This document shows, piece after piece, positions 29,459 to 38,778 of a stretch of 64,000 bases of DNA (the first letter of the stretch is position 1; every line of letters starts with the position of its first letter). This DNA is from Candidatus Defluviibacterium haderslevense (GTDB lineage: Bacteria; Bacteroidota; Bacteroidia; Chitinophagales; Saprospiraceae), in NCBI GenBank assembly GCA_016712225.1, contig JADJRL010000003.1:765001-829000 (forward strand). Direction: 5' to 3'. The notes below the pieces were generated by a model, which had not been told where the DNA came from, ran no database searches, and saw only the letters and a list, made by a program, of their open reading frames with translations. Made by a program: the position numbers and the translations under genes.

Positions 29459-31729
29459 TTATTCGATATATGCTAATTTTAAAATATGCGATTGGTTTGT
29501 TTTGTCAACAATTTGAAAAAAATAAATTCCAGATGTAAAGTCTTCTAAATTAATTAAAGTTGAATTGTGGTTCAAAAGGCCTTGAGCAACAATTTGAGAC
29601 AATTGATTATAAATATAATACTTATAATTATTTACCTCAGAGATTTCATTTTGAATACTTATTTGAAGATTTTTCCCTATTTGTTGAAGATAAATGTTTG
29701 CATGATTCTTCTTAATATTTTCTTCTTTAATATGAGTAAAAACATTAGTGTCGGTTACATACAATCCATCATTTTGAATCGTAAGATATGCTCTATTATT
29801 GGCATCTAATAAAGAACTTGTAAAATATCTATAATCACTAATAATTGGATTTATACCCTGGTCTAATTCCAATACACTTTTACCTAAATCCTTGCTAAAA
29901 AATGGCAATGAATTCAAATCATGATACCCAAATATATATGAAGGAGCATTAAAATTTACCGTGTTCAACTTACCTCTAAAATAGGGTGACAATAATTCTA
30001 ATTCATTATTTGAATTAGATACAAACACACCGAATTCATTCTTTGCTTGGCAACTAATAAGCAATCTGTTATCCGGTAACAAAGCCATTTGCGTGATATG
30101 ATCGCACCCTACAAACATGGGATCTAATTGCCATGTTTTGCCTTCATCTTCACTAAAAACAGTAGGGTCAGATAAATAGCTATATGCTATCCATCTATCT
30201 TTAGTAACTAAAATATTGCGATCATTGTAATTATCAGTTGATGATTGATGGAAAGGACTAAATTCTTTCCAGTTCAATCCACCATCTTTAGAAAAGTAAA
30301 ACCCAATTTTATTGAATCCATCCTTACTAAGATAATATGCTTCAAAAAATAAAATCCCATTGCTCGAATAAAAAAATAAGGATGAAAAAATACCTGAATC
30401 TGGTATTGGATTTTGGATAAACTTCCAAGTTTTGTCTAAGCTATTCTGTAAAAATAAATTTTCACCTGCTAACACAATTGCTGCTTTATCTTTGTTTATT
30501 CCTACAGATCGAACATATTCACCATTTATAAAAAATAGCTCCCAAGTTTTACCATCATCTTCACTTATCCGATAATATTCACGAGCAGGATAATTTCTAC
30601 AAGGGCTAAAAGCATATAAATTTCCGTGTACATCTTTTTGGAGATTGTCAAGATTGTTAATATTTATATCTAGATTAATTGGTTTCCATTGTAGATATTT
30701 TTTATTAAAGATATAGGCATTAGATTCTCCACAATTGTTTCCATAATTTATTATAGCGGTTAAGCTATCTTTAAAATAGTATTTATTCTCTATACTAAAA
30801 TAATTCAATGAAGGTAAATTCTGACTCATGTAAAAAACCTTTTTCCAGATTGAAAAATCAATACCATCACTAAAATAAACTCCTGCGTTTGTTATGGCAT
30901 AATAAGTTCCATCGTCGGCAGAACCAAGATATTGGACATTTATATTTAAGTTCTGTGAATCTAAGATAATTTCCTTAAATACATTTGGATTTGCTGAATT
31001 TGCATACAATAATTGATTCCTATTCCAATAGGTAACATTAATACAAATATTACCTTCTTTAGAAATTAATACTTGATCTTTCTGAACTAGTGCTCTAATT
31101 TTTGAATATAGAGTAGAAGTCATCTTTTCTGTATTCAGGTAATAAATTCTTACATTTTCACTAGAAGGGTTGGATTTATCGTATGCATCTGTAACAACAT
31201 AATTTATATCATGCTGAAAGAAGAAAGCATCCATTATTCTATTATCTTGAGTTTTCCATGAATTCTGAGTATTATCGGCTCTCCAATTGCTATCTGTTTG
31301 ATATATGTTAAATTCGTCTACATAATAAATCGAATTATTTGAGTCTGTATACAATTTCTCAAAATTTGAAGTTATACCTGGCTTGATATTGAATTTTCCA
31401 TTTATTAAAATATATGGCTTACATAAACCATTGCATTTCCCATAATAAACTGTACCATTAATTAATTTAAGTAATTTACTTCCTGAATAAAATGAATAAT
31501 ACAATTGTGTTTTGTCTGCAATATCTTTCCAATTGTCACCTTCATCAGTGGAAATATAAACAGGTGAATTTTGAGATAAACTAATGAAATAATAACCCTC
31601 AGGAGAAATCAGTATATCTCCTAATTCATATTTTTGCGGAGTATTTCTCCTGGACCAAGACACTTGACTTTCGCCTAACGAAGGGATCAAGATCAATAAA
31701 ATAAGTATGATTTTAGTTTGAGTCTCCAT
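29459..31729 (-). CDS. T9SS-secreted beta-propeller protein with Asp-box repeats
   Basis: The 756-residue protein has a signal peptide (ending LGESQ). It carries at least four sialidase-type Asp boxes (SxDxGxTW pattern): STDEGDNW near 59, SEDDGKTW near 393, SKDGGLNW near 481 and SEDEGKTW near 523. These mark a BNR/VPS10-like beta-propeller. No sialidase catalytic Arg triad is evident, so enzymatic activity is not supported. The C-terminal 75 residues (NLQISIQNEISEVNNYKY ... HILKLAYIE) are a T9SS sorting domain. It is probably a surface or secreted protein. Confidence 0.8.
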   Translation of the reverse strand: METQTKIILILLILIPSLGESQVSWSRRNTPQKYELGDILISPEGYYFISLSQNSPVYISTDEGDNWKDIADKTQLYYSFYSGSKLLKLINGTVYYGKCNGLCKPYILINGKFNIKPGITSNFEKLYTDSNNSIYYVDEFNIYQTDSNWRADNTQNSWKTQDNRIMDAFFFQHDINYVVTDAYDKSNPSSENVRIYYLNTEKMTSTLYSKIRALVQKDQVLISKEGNICINVTYWNRNQLLYANSANPNVFKEIILDSQNLNINVQYLGSADDGTYYAITNAGVYFSDGIDFSIWKKVFYMSQNLPSLNYFSIENKYYFKDSLTAIINYGNNCGESNAYIFNKKYLQWKPINLDININNLDNLQKDVHGNLYAFSPCRNYPAREYYRISEDDGKTWELFFINGEYVRSVGINKDKAAIVLAGENLFLQNSLDKTWKFIQNPIPDSGIFSSLFFYSSNGILFFEAYYLSKDGFNKIGFYFSKDGGLNWKEFSPFHQSSTDNYNDRNILVTKDRWIAYSYLSDPTVFSEDEGKTWQLDPMFVGCDHITQMALLPDNRLLISCQAKNEFGVFVSNSNNELELLSPYFRGKLNTVNFNAPSYIFGYHDLNSLPFFSKDLGKSVLELDQGINPIISDYRYFTSSLLDANNRAYLTIQNDGLYVTDTNVFTHIKEENIKKNHANIYLQQIGKNLQISIQNEISEVNNYKYYIYNQLSQIVAQGLLNHNSTLINLEDFTSGIYFFQIVDKTNQSHILKLAYIE

Positions 31730-31971
31730 GTGATTACAAAGTTACACCTAAAATGTATAAATGAGTTTATTCAGTACAGGGTATATTTACTTATTATAGT
31801 AGACACAAGGAACGTGATTTATATTGTCTATACATGAATTCTATCTCAACTGCCACTCATAAATTTAATTGACTGTAAGTTAATCCAGCAATATCATATC
31901 TCTTTGAAACAGTATCCTAACCGTTCCACTTTATTTAAATAAACAAGGCCTAGGGTATTTGAATTATTATA

Positions 31972-31988
31972 TGCCGAATTATTCGACA
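31972..31988. promoter_or_regulatory. Operator-like 17-bp palindrome, copy 1, upstream of the polymerase gene
   Basis: The sequence fits TGNCGAATNATTCGNCA, a perfect dyad apart from the N positions. The symmetry extends to TATG/CATA (31970-31990). Its centre lies 39 bp upstream of the centre of copy 2. It is a likely repressor binding site for the downstream DNA polymerase gene; the protein that binds is unknown. Confidence 0.7.
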
Positions 31989-32004
31989 TATAATAATTAT
32001 TGAT

Positions 32005-32012
32005 TACATTTG
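32005..32012 (+). promoter_or_regulatory. -7 promoter box of the dnaE2-like gene
   Basis: TACATTTG is an exact TAnnTTTG box, 15 bases before the ATG. Its last two bases are also the first two of operator copy 2, so a bound repressor would cover the transcription start. Confidence 0.65.
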
Positions 32013-32027
32013 TCGAATAATTCGTCA
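32011..32027. promoter_or_regulatory. Operator-like 17-bp palindrome, copy 2, over the transcription and translation start
   Basis: Second match to TGNCGAATNATTCGNCA. It begins in the -7 box and ends on the A of the polymerase ATG. Two identical-consensus dyads around one promoter suggest cooperative repression of SOS or LexA/S24-repressor type, by analogy with other error-prone polymerase genes. Confidence 0.7.
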
Positions 32028-34963
32028 TGTATCTCAATTGCCATTCCTATTATTCACTCCGCTATGGGACCCTATCTCCAGAACAACTGGCAGCTGAAGC
32101 CCATCGCCTTGGTGTTCGGGAATTGGCCCTGACAGATATCAACAATACTTCTACCTACTACCAGTTTGCCGTGATATGCCAGAAATACGGGATTAAAGCA
32201 GTGTTTGGCATCGAATTTCGCAATGAAGACCAGCTGCTTTATATCGGCATAGCGAAAAACAATGAGGGCATTCGCGAACTAACGAGCCACCTGAGCAACT
32301 ATTCTTTTTCAAAAGAACCGATGCCGCCTCATGCGCCCAAATGGGAACATTGTTATGTCATCTATCGGGACCTTGATCGACCCATCGACTCCTACCTGGA
32401 CCATGAGTATCTGGGAATAAAACCCGCTGAATTACACACGCTCTACAACGGACCCTTAAAAAAACATCACAACAAATTGGTCGTCTTTGCTCCGGTGACC
32501 TTTCTAGATGAGGATGGATGGAAAGTCCACAAATTGCTTCGCTGCATAGACCGCAATACGATTATTGGCAAGCTGGATCCGCATTCCTGTGCGCCTAAAG
32601 ACGAGGTCTTTTATACCCCTGAAGCTCTGGAACAAGCCTTTGAACCTTATCCTATTATTTTAGAAAACACGCATCGATTATTGGCGGATTGCCATACCGA
32701 TATGCCTTCCCACGATGATAATAACCGCAGGACCTTTACCGGACAAAAAGAGAGTGATTATAAACTCCTTTCCAAACTGGCTTTCCAGGGTTGCCGGAGG
32801 CGATATGGGGATCATAACGAGAAGGCCAAAGAACGCGTAAAACGTGAATTGCAAGTGATTTATAGGATGCATTTTTCAGCTTACTTTTTAATTACCTGGG
32901 ATATCGTCCGCTACGGTCAGAGTGCGGGATATTATCATGTCGGACGTGGTAGTGGAGCTAATAGTATAGTCGCTTTTTGCCTGTATATTACGGACGTCGA
33001 TCCCCTGGAACTGGATCTCTATTTCGAACGGTTCATCAATCCACACAGGACCTCACCACCGGATTTTGATATTGATTTTTCATGGAGTGACCGGGATGAT
33101 GTGACCGAATACATTTTCGAACGCTATGGTCGGGATTATACCGCATTACTCGCCACATACAATACCTTCAAGGGCAAATCCATTGTTCGCGAACTGGGTA
33201 AAGTATTCGGTCTCCCAAAAGCAGATATCGACATCATCGTAGATCAGGCATTAGCTACCGAAAAACACCACCCCTATGCAAAACACATCTTCCATTATGG
33301 CAAAAAAATGGAAGGCTTCCCGAATTACTTGTCTATCCATGCCGGCGGGGTCATCATTTCGGAACGACCGCTGAACTACCACACCGCCTTGTTGCAGATG
33401 CCCAAGGGATTTCCGGTCACCCATTTTGACATGTATGGAGCGGAAGATCTTCACTTTCATAAATACGATATTCTCAGCCAACGGGGTCTCGGACACATCA
33501 AAGACGCTGTTGATCTGGTCCGACGCAATCAGGGTAAGAGTGTCGAAATTCACAACATCGCGTCGATCAAGGAAAATGCGAAGGTCAAGGCACAACTTTT
33601 TTCAGGAAACTGTATCGGATGTTTTTATATAGAATCTCCGGCTATGCGCGGTCTCTTGACCAAGCTTCATTGTGATAATTATGTTCACTTAGTAGCTGCC
33701 AGTTCCATCATTCGACCCGGTGTCGCTAAATCGGGCATGATGCGCGAATACATAGAACGATTTCACGCTCCTGATAAAGTCAAGTATCTGCATCCTGTAT
33801 TCAAGGACAACCTTCAGGAGACATTTGGTGTGATGGTCTATCAAGAGGATGTGATGAAAATCGTCCACCATTTTGCAGGATTGGATCTCGATGAATCTGA
33901 TGTTTTGCGCCGCATCATGACCGGCAAAAAGAAATCCTCCGACACCTTTCGCAATCTCATGGAGAAGTATTTTCGGAATTGTAAGGAACGTGGTTATTCC
34001 GACGAACTAACGCACGAGGTTTGGCGCCAAATCGAGAGTTTTAGCGGTTATTCTTTCTGTAAAGCACACTCCGCATCTTATGCTGTAGAATCGTTTCAAA
34101 GCTTGTATTTGAAATCCCATTATCCACTCGAATTTATGGTGGCGGTGATCAATAATTTTGGTGGATTCTATAATACCGAACTCTATGTCCACGAGGCGCG
34201 AATGCAAGGAGCGCACATCGAAGCACCATGTATCAATAATAGCAACTATTTGACTGATCTCCAAGGTCATAACATCTGGATTGGATTCATTCACATCCAA
34301 TCTCTCGAACAAGACCTCGGCAGACGAATCGTCCGAGAACGCGAACAACACGGTCTTTATACCGGCTTAGATGATTTCACTCAAAGGATCAAAATAGGCC
34401 GTGAACAACTGCACTTACTGGTCCGCATTGGTGCCTTTCGCTTTACGGGCAAGACCAAATGTGAACTCATGTGGGACAAGAATGTGGTACACGAACCCAG
34501 AACACACTGGTATGGTTCCAAACCCATGTTTGCTCATGAAGAAGACGTCTTTGTGCTCCCAACACTCGAAGAAGGTCGCTATGATCAGGCTTTTGACGAA
34601 ATGGAGCTGTTAGGATTCCCCTTGTGTAGCCCCTTTGACTTATTGGCCCAACAACCGCAAGACCACAATCAGGCCAAAGACCTCCAGACCTCTATAGGAC
34701 GCTCAGTAACGATGATAGGTTATTATGTCACCCGCAAACACGTCACCACGATTAAAGGCAGTCTGATGGCTTTCGGAACCTGGGTAGATTCCGCCGGCCA
34801 CTTCTTTGACACCACACACTTTCCACCGAGTCTGGAACGAAGTCCTTTTCAGGGACGTGGATGCTATAAGATTGTAGGTAAGGTAACGGTTGATTTTGAT
34901 TTTCCGAGTGTAGAGGTTTATAGTATGGTGAAGTTGCCTTTTATTAAGGATGAAAGGTATTAG
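32027..34963 (+). CDS. DNA polymerase III alpha subunit, error-prone (DnaE2-like)
   Basis: The 978-residue C-family DNA polymerase has an N-terminal PHP domain (CHSYYSLRYGTLSPEQ, LALTDINNTSTYYQF), palm residues GRGSGANSIVAFCL and the catalytic PDFDIDFSW (two Asp near 348-350), and a third Asp likely in FHKYDILSQRGLGH. The fingers region VMVYQEDVMKI and a helix-hairpin-helix-like TGLDDFTQR follow. It is shorter than replicative DnaE (about 1160) and lacks the usual C-terminal clamp/tau-binding tail, as in the translesion DnaE2/ImuC group. Three sampled 60-base lines are each about 47% GC, against 22% in a line of the preceding gene, pointing to horizontal acquisition. The usual companions (ImuB/DinB, S24 repressor) are absent from the window. 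Confidence 0.88.
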   Translation: MYLNCHSYYSLRYGTLSPEQLAAEAHRLGVRELALTDINNTSTYYQFAVICQKYGIKAVFGIEFRNEDQLLYIGIAKNNEGIRELTSHLSNYSFSKEPMPPHAPKWEHCYVIYRDLDRPIDSYLDHEYLGIKPAELHTLYNGPLKKHHNKLVVFAPVTFLDEDGWKVHKLLRCIDRNTIIGKLDPHSCAPKDEVFYTPEALEQAFEPYPIILENTHRLLADCHTDMPSHDDNNRRTFTGQKESDYKLLSKLAFQGCRRRYGDHNEKAKERVKRELQVIYRMHFSAYFLITWDIVRYGQSAGYYHVGRGSGANSIVAFCLYITDVDPLELDLYFERFINPHRTSPPDFDIDFSWSDRDDVTEYIFERYGRDYTALLATYNTFKGKSIVRELGKVFGLPKADIDIIVDQALATEKHHPYAKHIFHYGKKMEGFPNYLSIHAGGVIISERPLNYHTALLQMPKGFPVTHFDMYGAEDLHFHKYDILSQRGLGHIKDAVDLVRRNQGKSVEIHNIASIKENAKVKAQLFSGNCIGCFYIESPAMRGLLTKLHCDNYVHLVAASSIIRPGVAKSGMMREYIERFHAPDKVKYLHPVFKDNLQETFGVMVYQEDVMKIVHHFAGLDLDESDVLRRIMTGKKKSSDTFRNLMEKYFRNCKERGYSDELTHEVWRQIESFSGYSFCKAHSASYAVESFQSLYLKSHYPLEFMVAVINNFGGFYNTELYVHEARMQGAHIEAPCINNSNYLTDLQGHNIWIGFIHIQSLEQDLGRRIVREREQHGLYTGLDDFTQRIKIGREQLHLLVRIGAFRFTGKTKCELMWDKNVVHEPRTHWYGSKPMFAHEEDVFVLPTLEEGRYDQAFDEMELLGFPLCSPFDLLAQQPQDHNQAKDLQTSIGRSVTMIGYYVTRKHVTTIKGSLMAFGTWVDSAGHFFDTTHFPPSLERSPFQGRGCYKIVGKVTVDFDFPSVEVYSMVKLPFIKDERY

Positions 34964-35001
34964 GTAGGAAGGGTAATCGGGTAATCAGGTAATCAGGTAA
35001 G
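34964..35001 (+). repeat. GGTAATC-type 3'-flank repeat, site 1
   Basis: Directly after the polymerase TAG stop, the motif (G/A)GGTAATC occurs four times in short succession. It belongs to the same family as arrays at 36142-36221 and 63546-63645, and has the same orientation relative to the preceding gene. Confidence 0.6.
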
Positions 35002-35250
35002 TGGATTTAAATAATAAATAAAAATGTATATGGAATATGTAAAAAGTTTTAGGGAAATGGAGGTCAAAGGGTATCCAAAAAAGTATTCATTTGAACAAAC
35101 CCTATTTTTATGCATGAATTTATTTCAGACTTACAAGGGACTATCCGAAACGCTATTTACAAATTGAATGTTTTGATTTTTAGAATAAATTAGTTTATTG
35201 AGAAGATGGAGTTTGAGAAGTGGATAAAGAAATTATGAATAAAAGAGAAA

Positions 35251-35289
35251 ACCCATCCCCGGCCCTTCCCTTGAAAAGGGAAGGGAGCT
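35251..35289 (+). repeat. Left inverted-repeat hairpin of the DUF559 element
   Basis: It carries CCCATCCCCGGCCCTTCCC followed by a perfect hairpin CCCTTCCCTT-gaa-AAGGGAAGGG (35263-35285). It is the near-exact reverse complement of the segment at 35813-35848, on the other side of the DUF559 gene. The high GC content stands out sharply from the AT-rich surroundings. Confidence 0.8.
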
Positions 35290-35352
35290 AGTTACATTAA
35301 AAATAAAAATTTAGTATTTTGATGAATATTTTCAAGTAAAAATATTAATACT

Positions 35353-35745
35353 ATGAAACAAAATGATGCATTGTATTTTGCAAGAGAGCTTAGAAAAGAT
35401 CAAACTACTTCAGAAATATTCCTTTGGAAATTGATTAGAAAAAAAAGATTACTTGGACTGCGTTTTCTAAGGCAATATCGAATTGAACATTCCAATATCA
35501 TGAGCATAAAAAATTATTTTTTTGTTGATTTATATTGTCACGAACTAAAGTTGATTATTGAGGTGGATGGAGAAATTCACCTATTACAAAAAGAATATGA
35601 TCAGGAAAGAGAAGACATATTAACCCAGATGGGATATAATGTATATAGAATTAAAAATGAGGAGATAAAATCTATTGATATTATGCAAACATTAGAAACT
35701 TATTGCAAAAAATTATTATTAGAAAAGAATAACGATACATTTTAA
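35353..35745 (+). CDS. DUF559 (Vsr-like) endonuclease-domain protein
   Basis: The 130-residue product matches DUF559, a PD-(D/E)xK nuclease domain related to very-short-patch repair endonuclease. Visible: ARELRKDQTTSEIFLWKLIR, LGLRFLRQYRIE, and the catalytic-type core FVDLYCHELKLIIEVDGEIH, with Asp in FVDLYC and Glu-x-Asp in IEVDGEIH. These proteins lack a proven role. The gene is bracketed by inverted hairpin repeats (35251-35289 and 35813-35848), making a unit of about 600 bp that looks like a small mobile or selfish element. Confidence 0.87.
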   Translation: MKQNDALYFARELRKDQTTSEIFLWKLIRKKRLLGLRFLRQYRIEHSNIMSIKNYFFVDLYCHELKLIIEVDGEIHLLQKEYDQEREDILTQMGYNVYRIKNEEIKSIDIMQTLETYCKKLLLEKNNDTF

Positions 35746-35812
35746 ACTAGTCTTGAAAGTTCCATTAAATGAGTTTATGGTCAATTCTCAACTTAAAAAT
35801 ATCAGTATACAC

Positions 35813-35848
35813 TCCCTTCCCTTTCCAAGGGAAGGGTCGGGGATGGGT
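35813..35848 (-). repeat. Right inverted-repeat hairpin of the DUF559 element
   Basis: A perfect 10-bp stem CCCTTCCCTT / AAGGGAAGGG with TCC loop (35814-35836) is followed by TCGGGGATGGGTT. It is a reverse-complement copy of the left arm with only a few mismatches. Confidence 0.8.
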
Positions 35849-36141
35849 TCCCGCATATTCACCAAATTCTCTCTCTTTGCAACATGATCCCACCCTCCAT
35901 AATAAAATAACACTGAGCATTCAACTATTTCAAATCAATCAATTAATAGCATGATATTTTCCCAATGGTATTGTGTCATGCATTTGCAATATATGTTCAA
36001 ATTCAGAGTGAATTCAATATCGATGATCGTTAATTCAATTCTTCCAAAGAAAAAATTAATTCAAACTAACCACAATAAAATTTAAAACTTAATTTCAGAA
36101 TCCCTCTCAATTCTTTTTACAACTCTAATCAAATCATCTTT

Positions 36142-36221
36142 CAACCGGATTACCTTTCATCAAACCGTTCACCATTTAAACCGATCACCCTCCAAACCGA
36201 TTACCATCCAAAACAGCTCAC
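36142..36221 (-). repeat. GGTAATCGGTTTGAA-type 3'-flank repeat, site 2
   Basis: Read on the minus strand it starts 1 base after the TAG stop of the barrel-protein gene and repeats a unit like GGTAATCGGTTTGGAGG about five times with a period near 16 bp and point differences. It has the same sense relative to its upstream gene as the other two arrays. Confidence 0.7.
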
Positions 36222-37967
36222 CTAAAAACTCACTCCCATATGTAACATCAACTCAGTTCTGACATTTCTATACTTACCATTCCATCTGAAAATTTGTTGG
36301 TCTGCATCCATTTCCAATCTCCTGCCTTCAAGGCGTACATAGGATTTATTGTAAGGTCTAAATTCAAGTCCGGCGGTAATTCCCCATACAGAATATCCCG
36401 TTAGATGCCCTTTAGTATCCATAATTTGAGCTGAAAGAATCGCGTTAGGATCATTAAAATATTCCAGTCTTCCGTATGCTCCAAACTTAGAATGAATAGC
36501 ATAATACGCACTTGCAACACCAGTAAATAAATTTGCTCCACGTGATACATTGTTCAAATCAGCGTGTTGTTGGATTGCGTAATCAGCTCCTATTTGTAAC
36601 TTAAGTTTTTTAAGTTGATAATTAAAATAAATATTCTGATAAAATCGGAGATGCGATATACTCATTGAATCTTTAACCGTATCATCACCAAGATAGTTTG
36701 TATAACCGACACTTCCTTTTTCATTCAATATATAATTGCATGCAAATCCTACGGATTTTTTTTCATTGAAATCTTCAAAACCATTATATGCATTCAACAG
36801 ATAAATATTCAATGTCAACTTATTGGTAGGTGTATAATTCAATCGGACACCACTGACATGTGATGGTTCGTGCCAGGCATAAATAGATTCTGAACTACAA
36901 ATATTTTCTCTCGGTAATAAACCTTCTGTTCCAATATATGATCTAAAAAATCCCGCATCCATCCATAATAATTTATGAAGTCGAATTCCAATATTCGCTT
37001 CCATGACTTGATTAAAAGTATTCGACCAAGTCGTTTTAGCATAATCACCAATATGAAAAACGAAAGTTCCCCGTATTTTTTTTATTTCATATTGCAAATT
37101 GATTTGAAGGGTATTCAATCCTATAGCATTGTTTCTTGGAGAAATTCCAGGAAACTGTTGATAGGTATTGTCGCCCACAGAATCTGTATAGTGAGCATAA
37201 TAGATATCGCAATACAAACCAAGCCATTTTGGTAACATATCTTGTGTTGTATTATTATTATTTAATTGAGCTGCACTTAGTTCATTGATTTCAGGGTTTG
37301 ATGATGTATCCATTTTTTGTTGATTCATCATATTCCAATCTAATCCAAAAGTAGGTAATAAGTTATGAGTAGGCTTTCCAAATTCTATAGGGATAATGAG
37401 TTCTTGAATGGCTTGATGAGGTATTGTAGTGTAAACTCTTAAATAGGAAGAATCGATTTTATCCGCATATTTTGGCAATGAAACAACTAGCGTTTTGCCC
37501 GTTTTTCTATATGGAAGAATAGTATTATTCCATAATATAAATAGCTCTTCTGACCGCGGGTCCACGGATATATAGAACCTTCGATCAACATACTTTTCAA
37601 GTATGATCTGAATTGAATCATTACTCACTGATGTATCTATTGGTTTCTTAATTTCATTACTATTTGCAAAAAACATAAGAGATATTGGATTATCCTTCGT
37701 ATCGATGTCTACATAAAAAATACTTTTAGATGTCTCCAATGGCCTAACCCAAATATGTTTTGAAGAATCTTGTTTAACTTCCAATCCAATGGAAACATTT
37801 AATAAAAAAGGTTCTCTAATATAATTTGGCAATTGAATTTCTGTCCAACCCATTTTTAATAGTATCGGCTCATAAAATAAGCTAGTTGTATTGCCTTGTG
37901 AAATGACTTTATGATCAATGCAAATCATCATCATCAACAAGATCAAACATTTATTGAATGTACCCAC
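36222..37967 (-). CDS. Outer-membrane beta-barrel protein, putative (porin-like)
   Basis: The 581-residue product has a signal peptide (ending KVISQ). The N-terminal ~190 residues are beta-rich with the phrase VDPRSEELFILWNN. From about residue 225 on, alternating aromatic/hydrophobic strands, for example GLYCDIYYAHYTD, YTPTNKLTLNIYLLNAYNGFED, AGLEFRPYNKSYVRLEGRR and the terminal ELMLHMGVSF ending in Phe, indicate an outer-membrane barrel. The barrel resembles OmpL-like porin (BBP2 type) proteins. Substrate unknown. It is followed immediately by the repeat array at 36142-36221. Confidence 0.75.
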   Translation of the reverse strand: MGTFNKCLILLMMMICIDHKVISQGNTTSLFYEPILLKMGWTEIQLPNYIREPFLLNVSIGLEVKQDSSKHIWVRPLETSKSIFYVDIDTKDNPISLMFFANSNEIKKPIDTSVSNDSIQIILEKYVDRRFYISVDPRSEELFILWNNTILPYRKTGKTLVVSLPKYADKIDSSYLRVYTTIPHQAIQELIIPIEFGKPTHNLLPTFGLDWNMMNQQKMDTSSNPEINELSAAQLNNNNTTQDMLPKWLGLYCDIYYAHYTDSVGDNTYQQFPGISPRNNAIGLNTLQINLQYEIKKIRGTFVFHIGDYAKTTWSNTFNQVMEANIGIRLHKLLWMDAGFFRSYIGTEGLLPRENICSSESIYAWHEPSHVSGVRLNYTPTNKLTLNIYLLNAYNGFEDFNEKKSVGFACNYILNEKGSVGYTNYLGDDTVKDSMSISHLRFYQNIYFNYQLKKLKLQIGADYAIQQHADLNNVSRGANLFTGVASAYYAIHSKFGAYGRLEYFNDPNAILSAQIMDTKGHLTGYSVWGITAGLEFRPYNKSYVRLEGRRLEMDADQQIFRWNGKYRNVRTELMLHMGVSF

Positions 37968-38778
37968 ACTATAATATTAAAAGTAAAAAATAACTGGGTG
38001 CTAATATAGTAATCTTTTATGAAATACTTCTATAGATTATTCTCATATGTATTACAATGATTTTCAATCAAATTTATACTTTTTACTTTGCAGAATGCTC
38101 AATTATTTTTCATCAATTATTCAACGATAAGATGATATTTGACTTTCTCGGTTATAAATTGCGATGATGAACAAAAATTATTTATTCTAATATGAGCTGC
38201 GAAATTTCAAATAAAATGAAAAAAGAAATGTGCTAGCCGTTTTTGATATGATATGAGATGAGGTAGAATAAATTTGAAAATCGCTATCAAAATAAAATCA
38301 TATGAGATTTATTCTGCGAATAACTGATTTCTAATTTTGGAACATTAACAATACAACAAAAATTAAAAGATCCAACAAAAACTATAATTCAAAAACGGCA
38401 TTAATGGGAATGATAAATAATACAAATAAATCCGCCAATGTAAATGAAATAGATACTCATGATCTGATTTAATATGCATTTAAAAAAATAATTATATCGT
38501 ACAGGATCTCATTGCAACTGACTAGAGTCTCTTTGAAAAAATAATTATAGATTATAATTCAAAATTTTTAAAAAAAGTATAACTTTGATGTCATCACTAA
38601 AACAAGCTTTCAAAAATTGAATCTAAATTTAATCAGAGACTTCAAAAAATTTGCGCTGCTAAACTTAATTTGAAATATTCAATTGATTAAAATAAAAATA
38701 AATTTGTTGTTTGAATTCAGGAATCAACAAAACACAAAAAGTCAAAACATCAAAATATTGAAATAAAAAAACAACCGA
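37968..38778. other. Long intergenic region
   Basis: About 810 bases, strongly AT-rich, between the barrel gene (divergent) and arr. I see no coding frame, RNA gene, terminator hairpin or repeat copy here. Its length and emptiness next to arr and the GIY-YIG array fit an insertion-prone spot. Confidence 0.4.

Noticed and set aside
29459..31729. Sialidase
   Set aside because: Asp boxes are present, but I could not find the Arg triad or catalytic Tyr/Glu pattern; Asp boxes alone mark the propeller fold only.
35353..35745. DUF559 gene as a Vsr mismatch-repair enzyme
   Set aside because: No cytosine methylase gene nearby, and the protein is a DUF559-type single domain rather than canonical Vsr.
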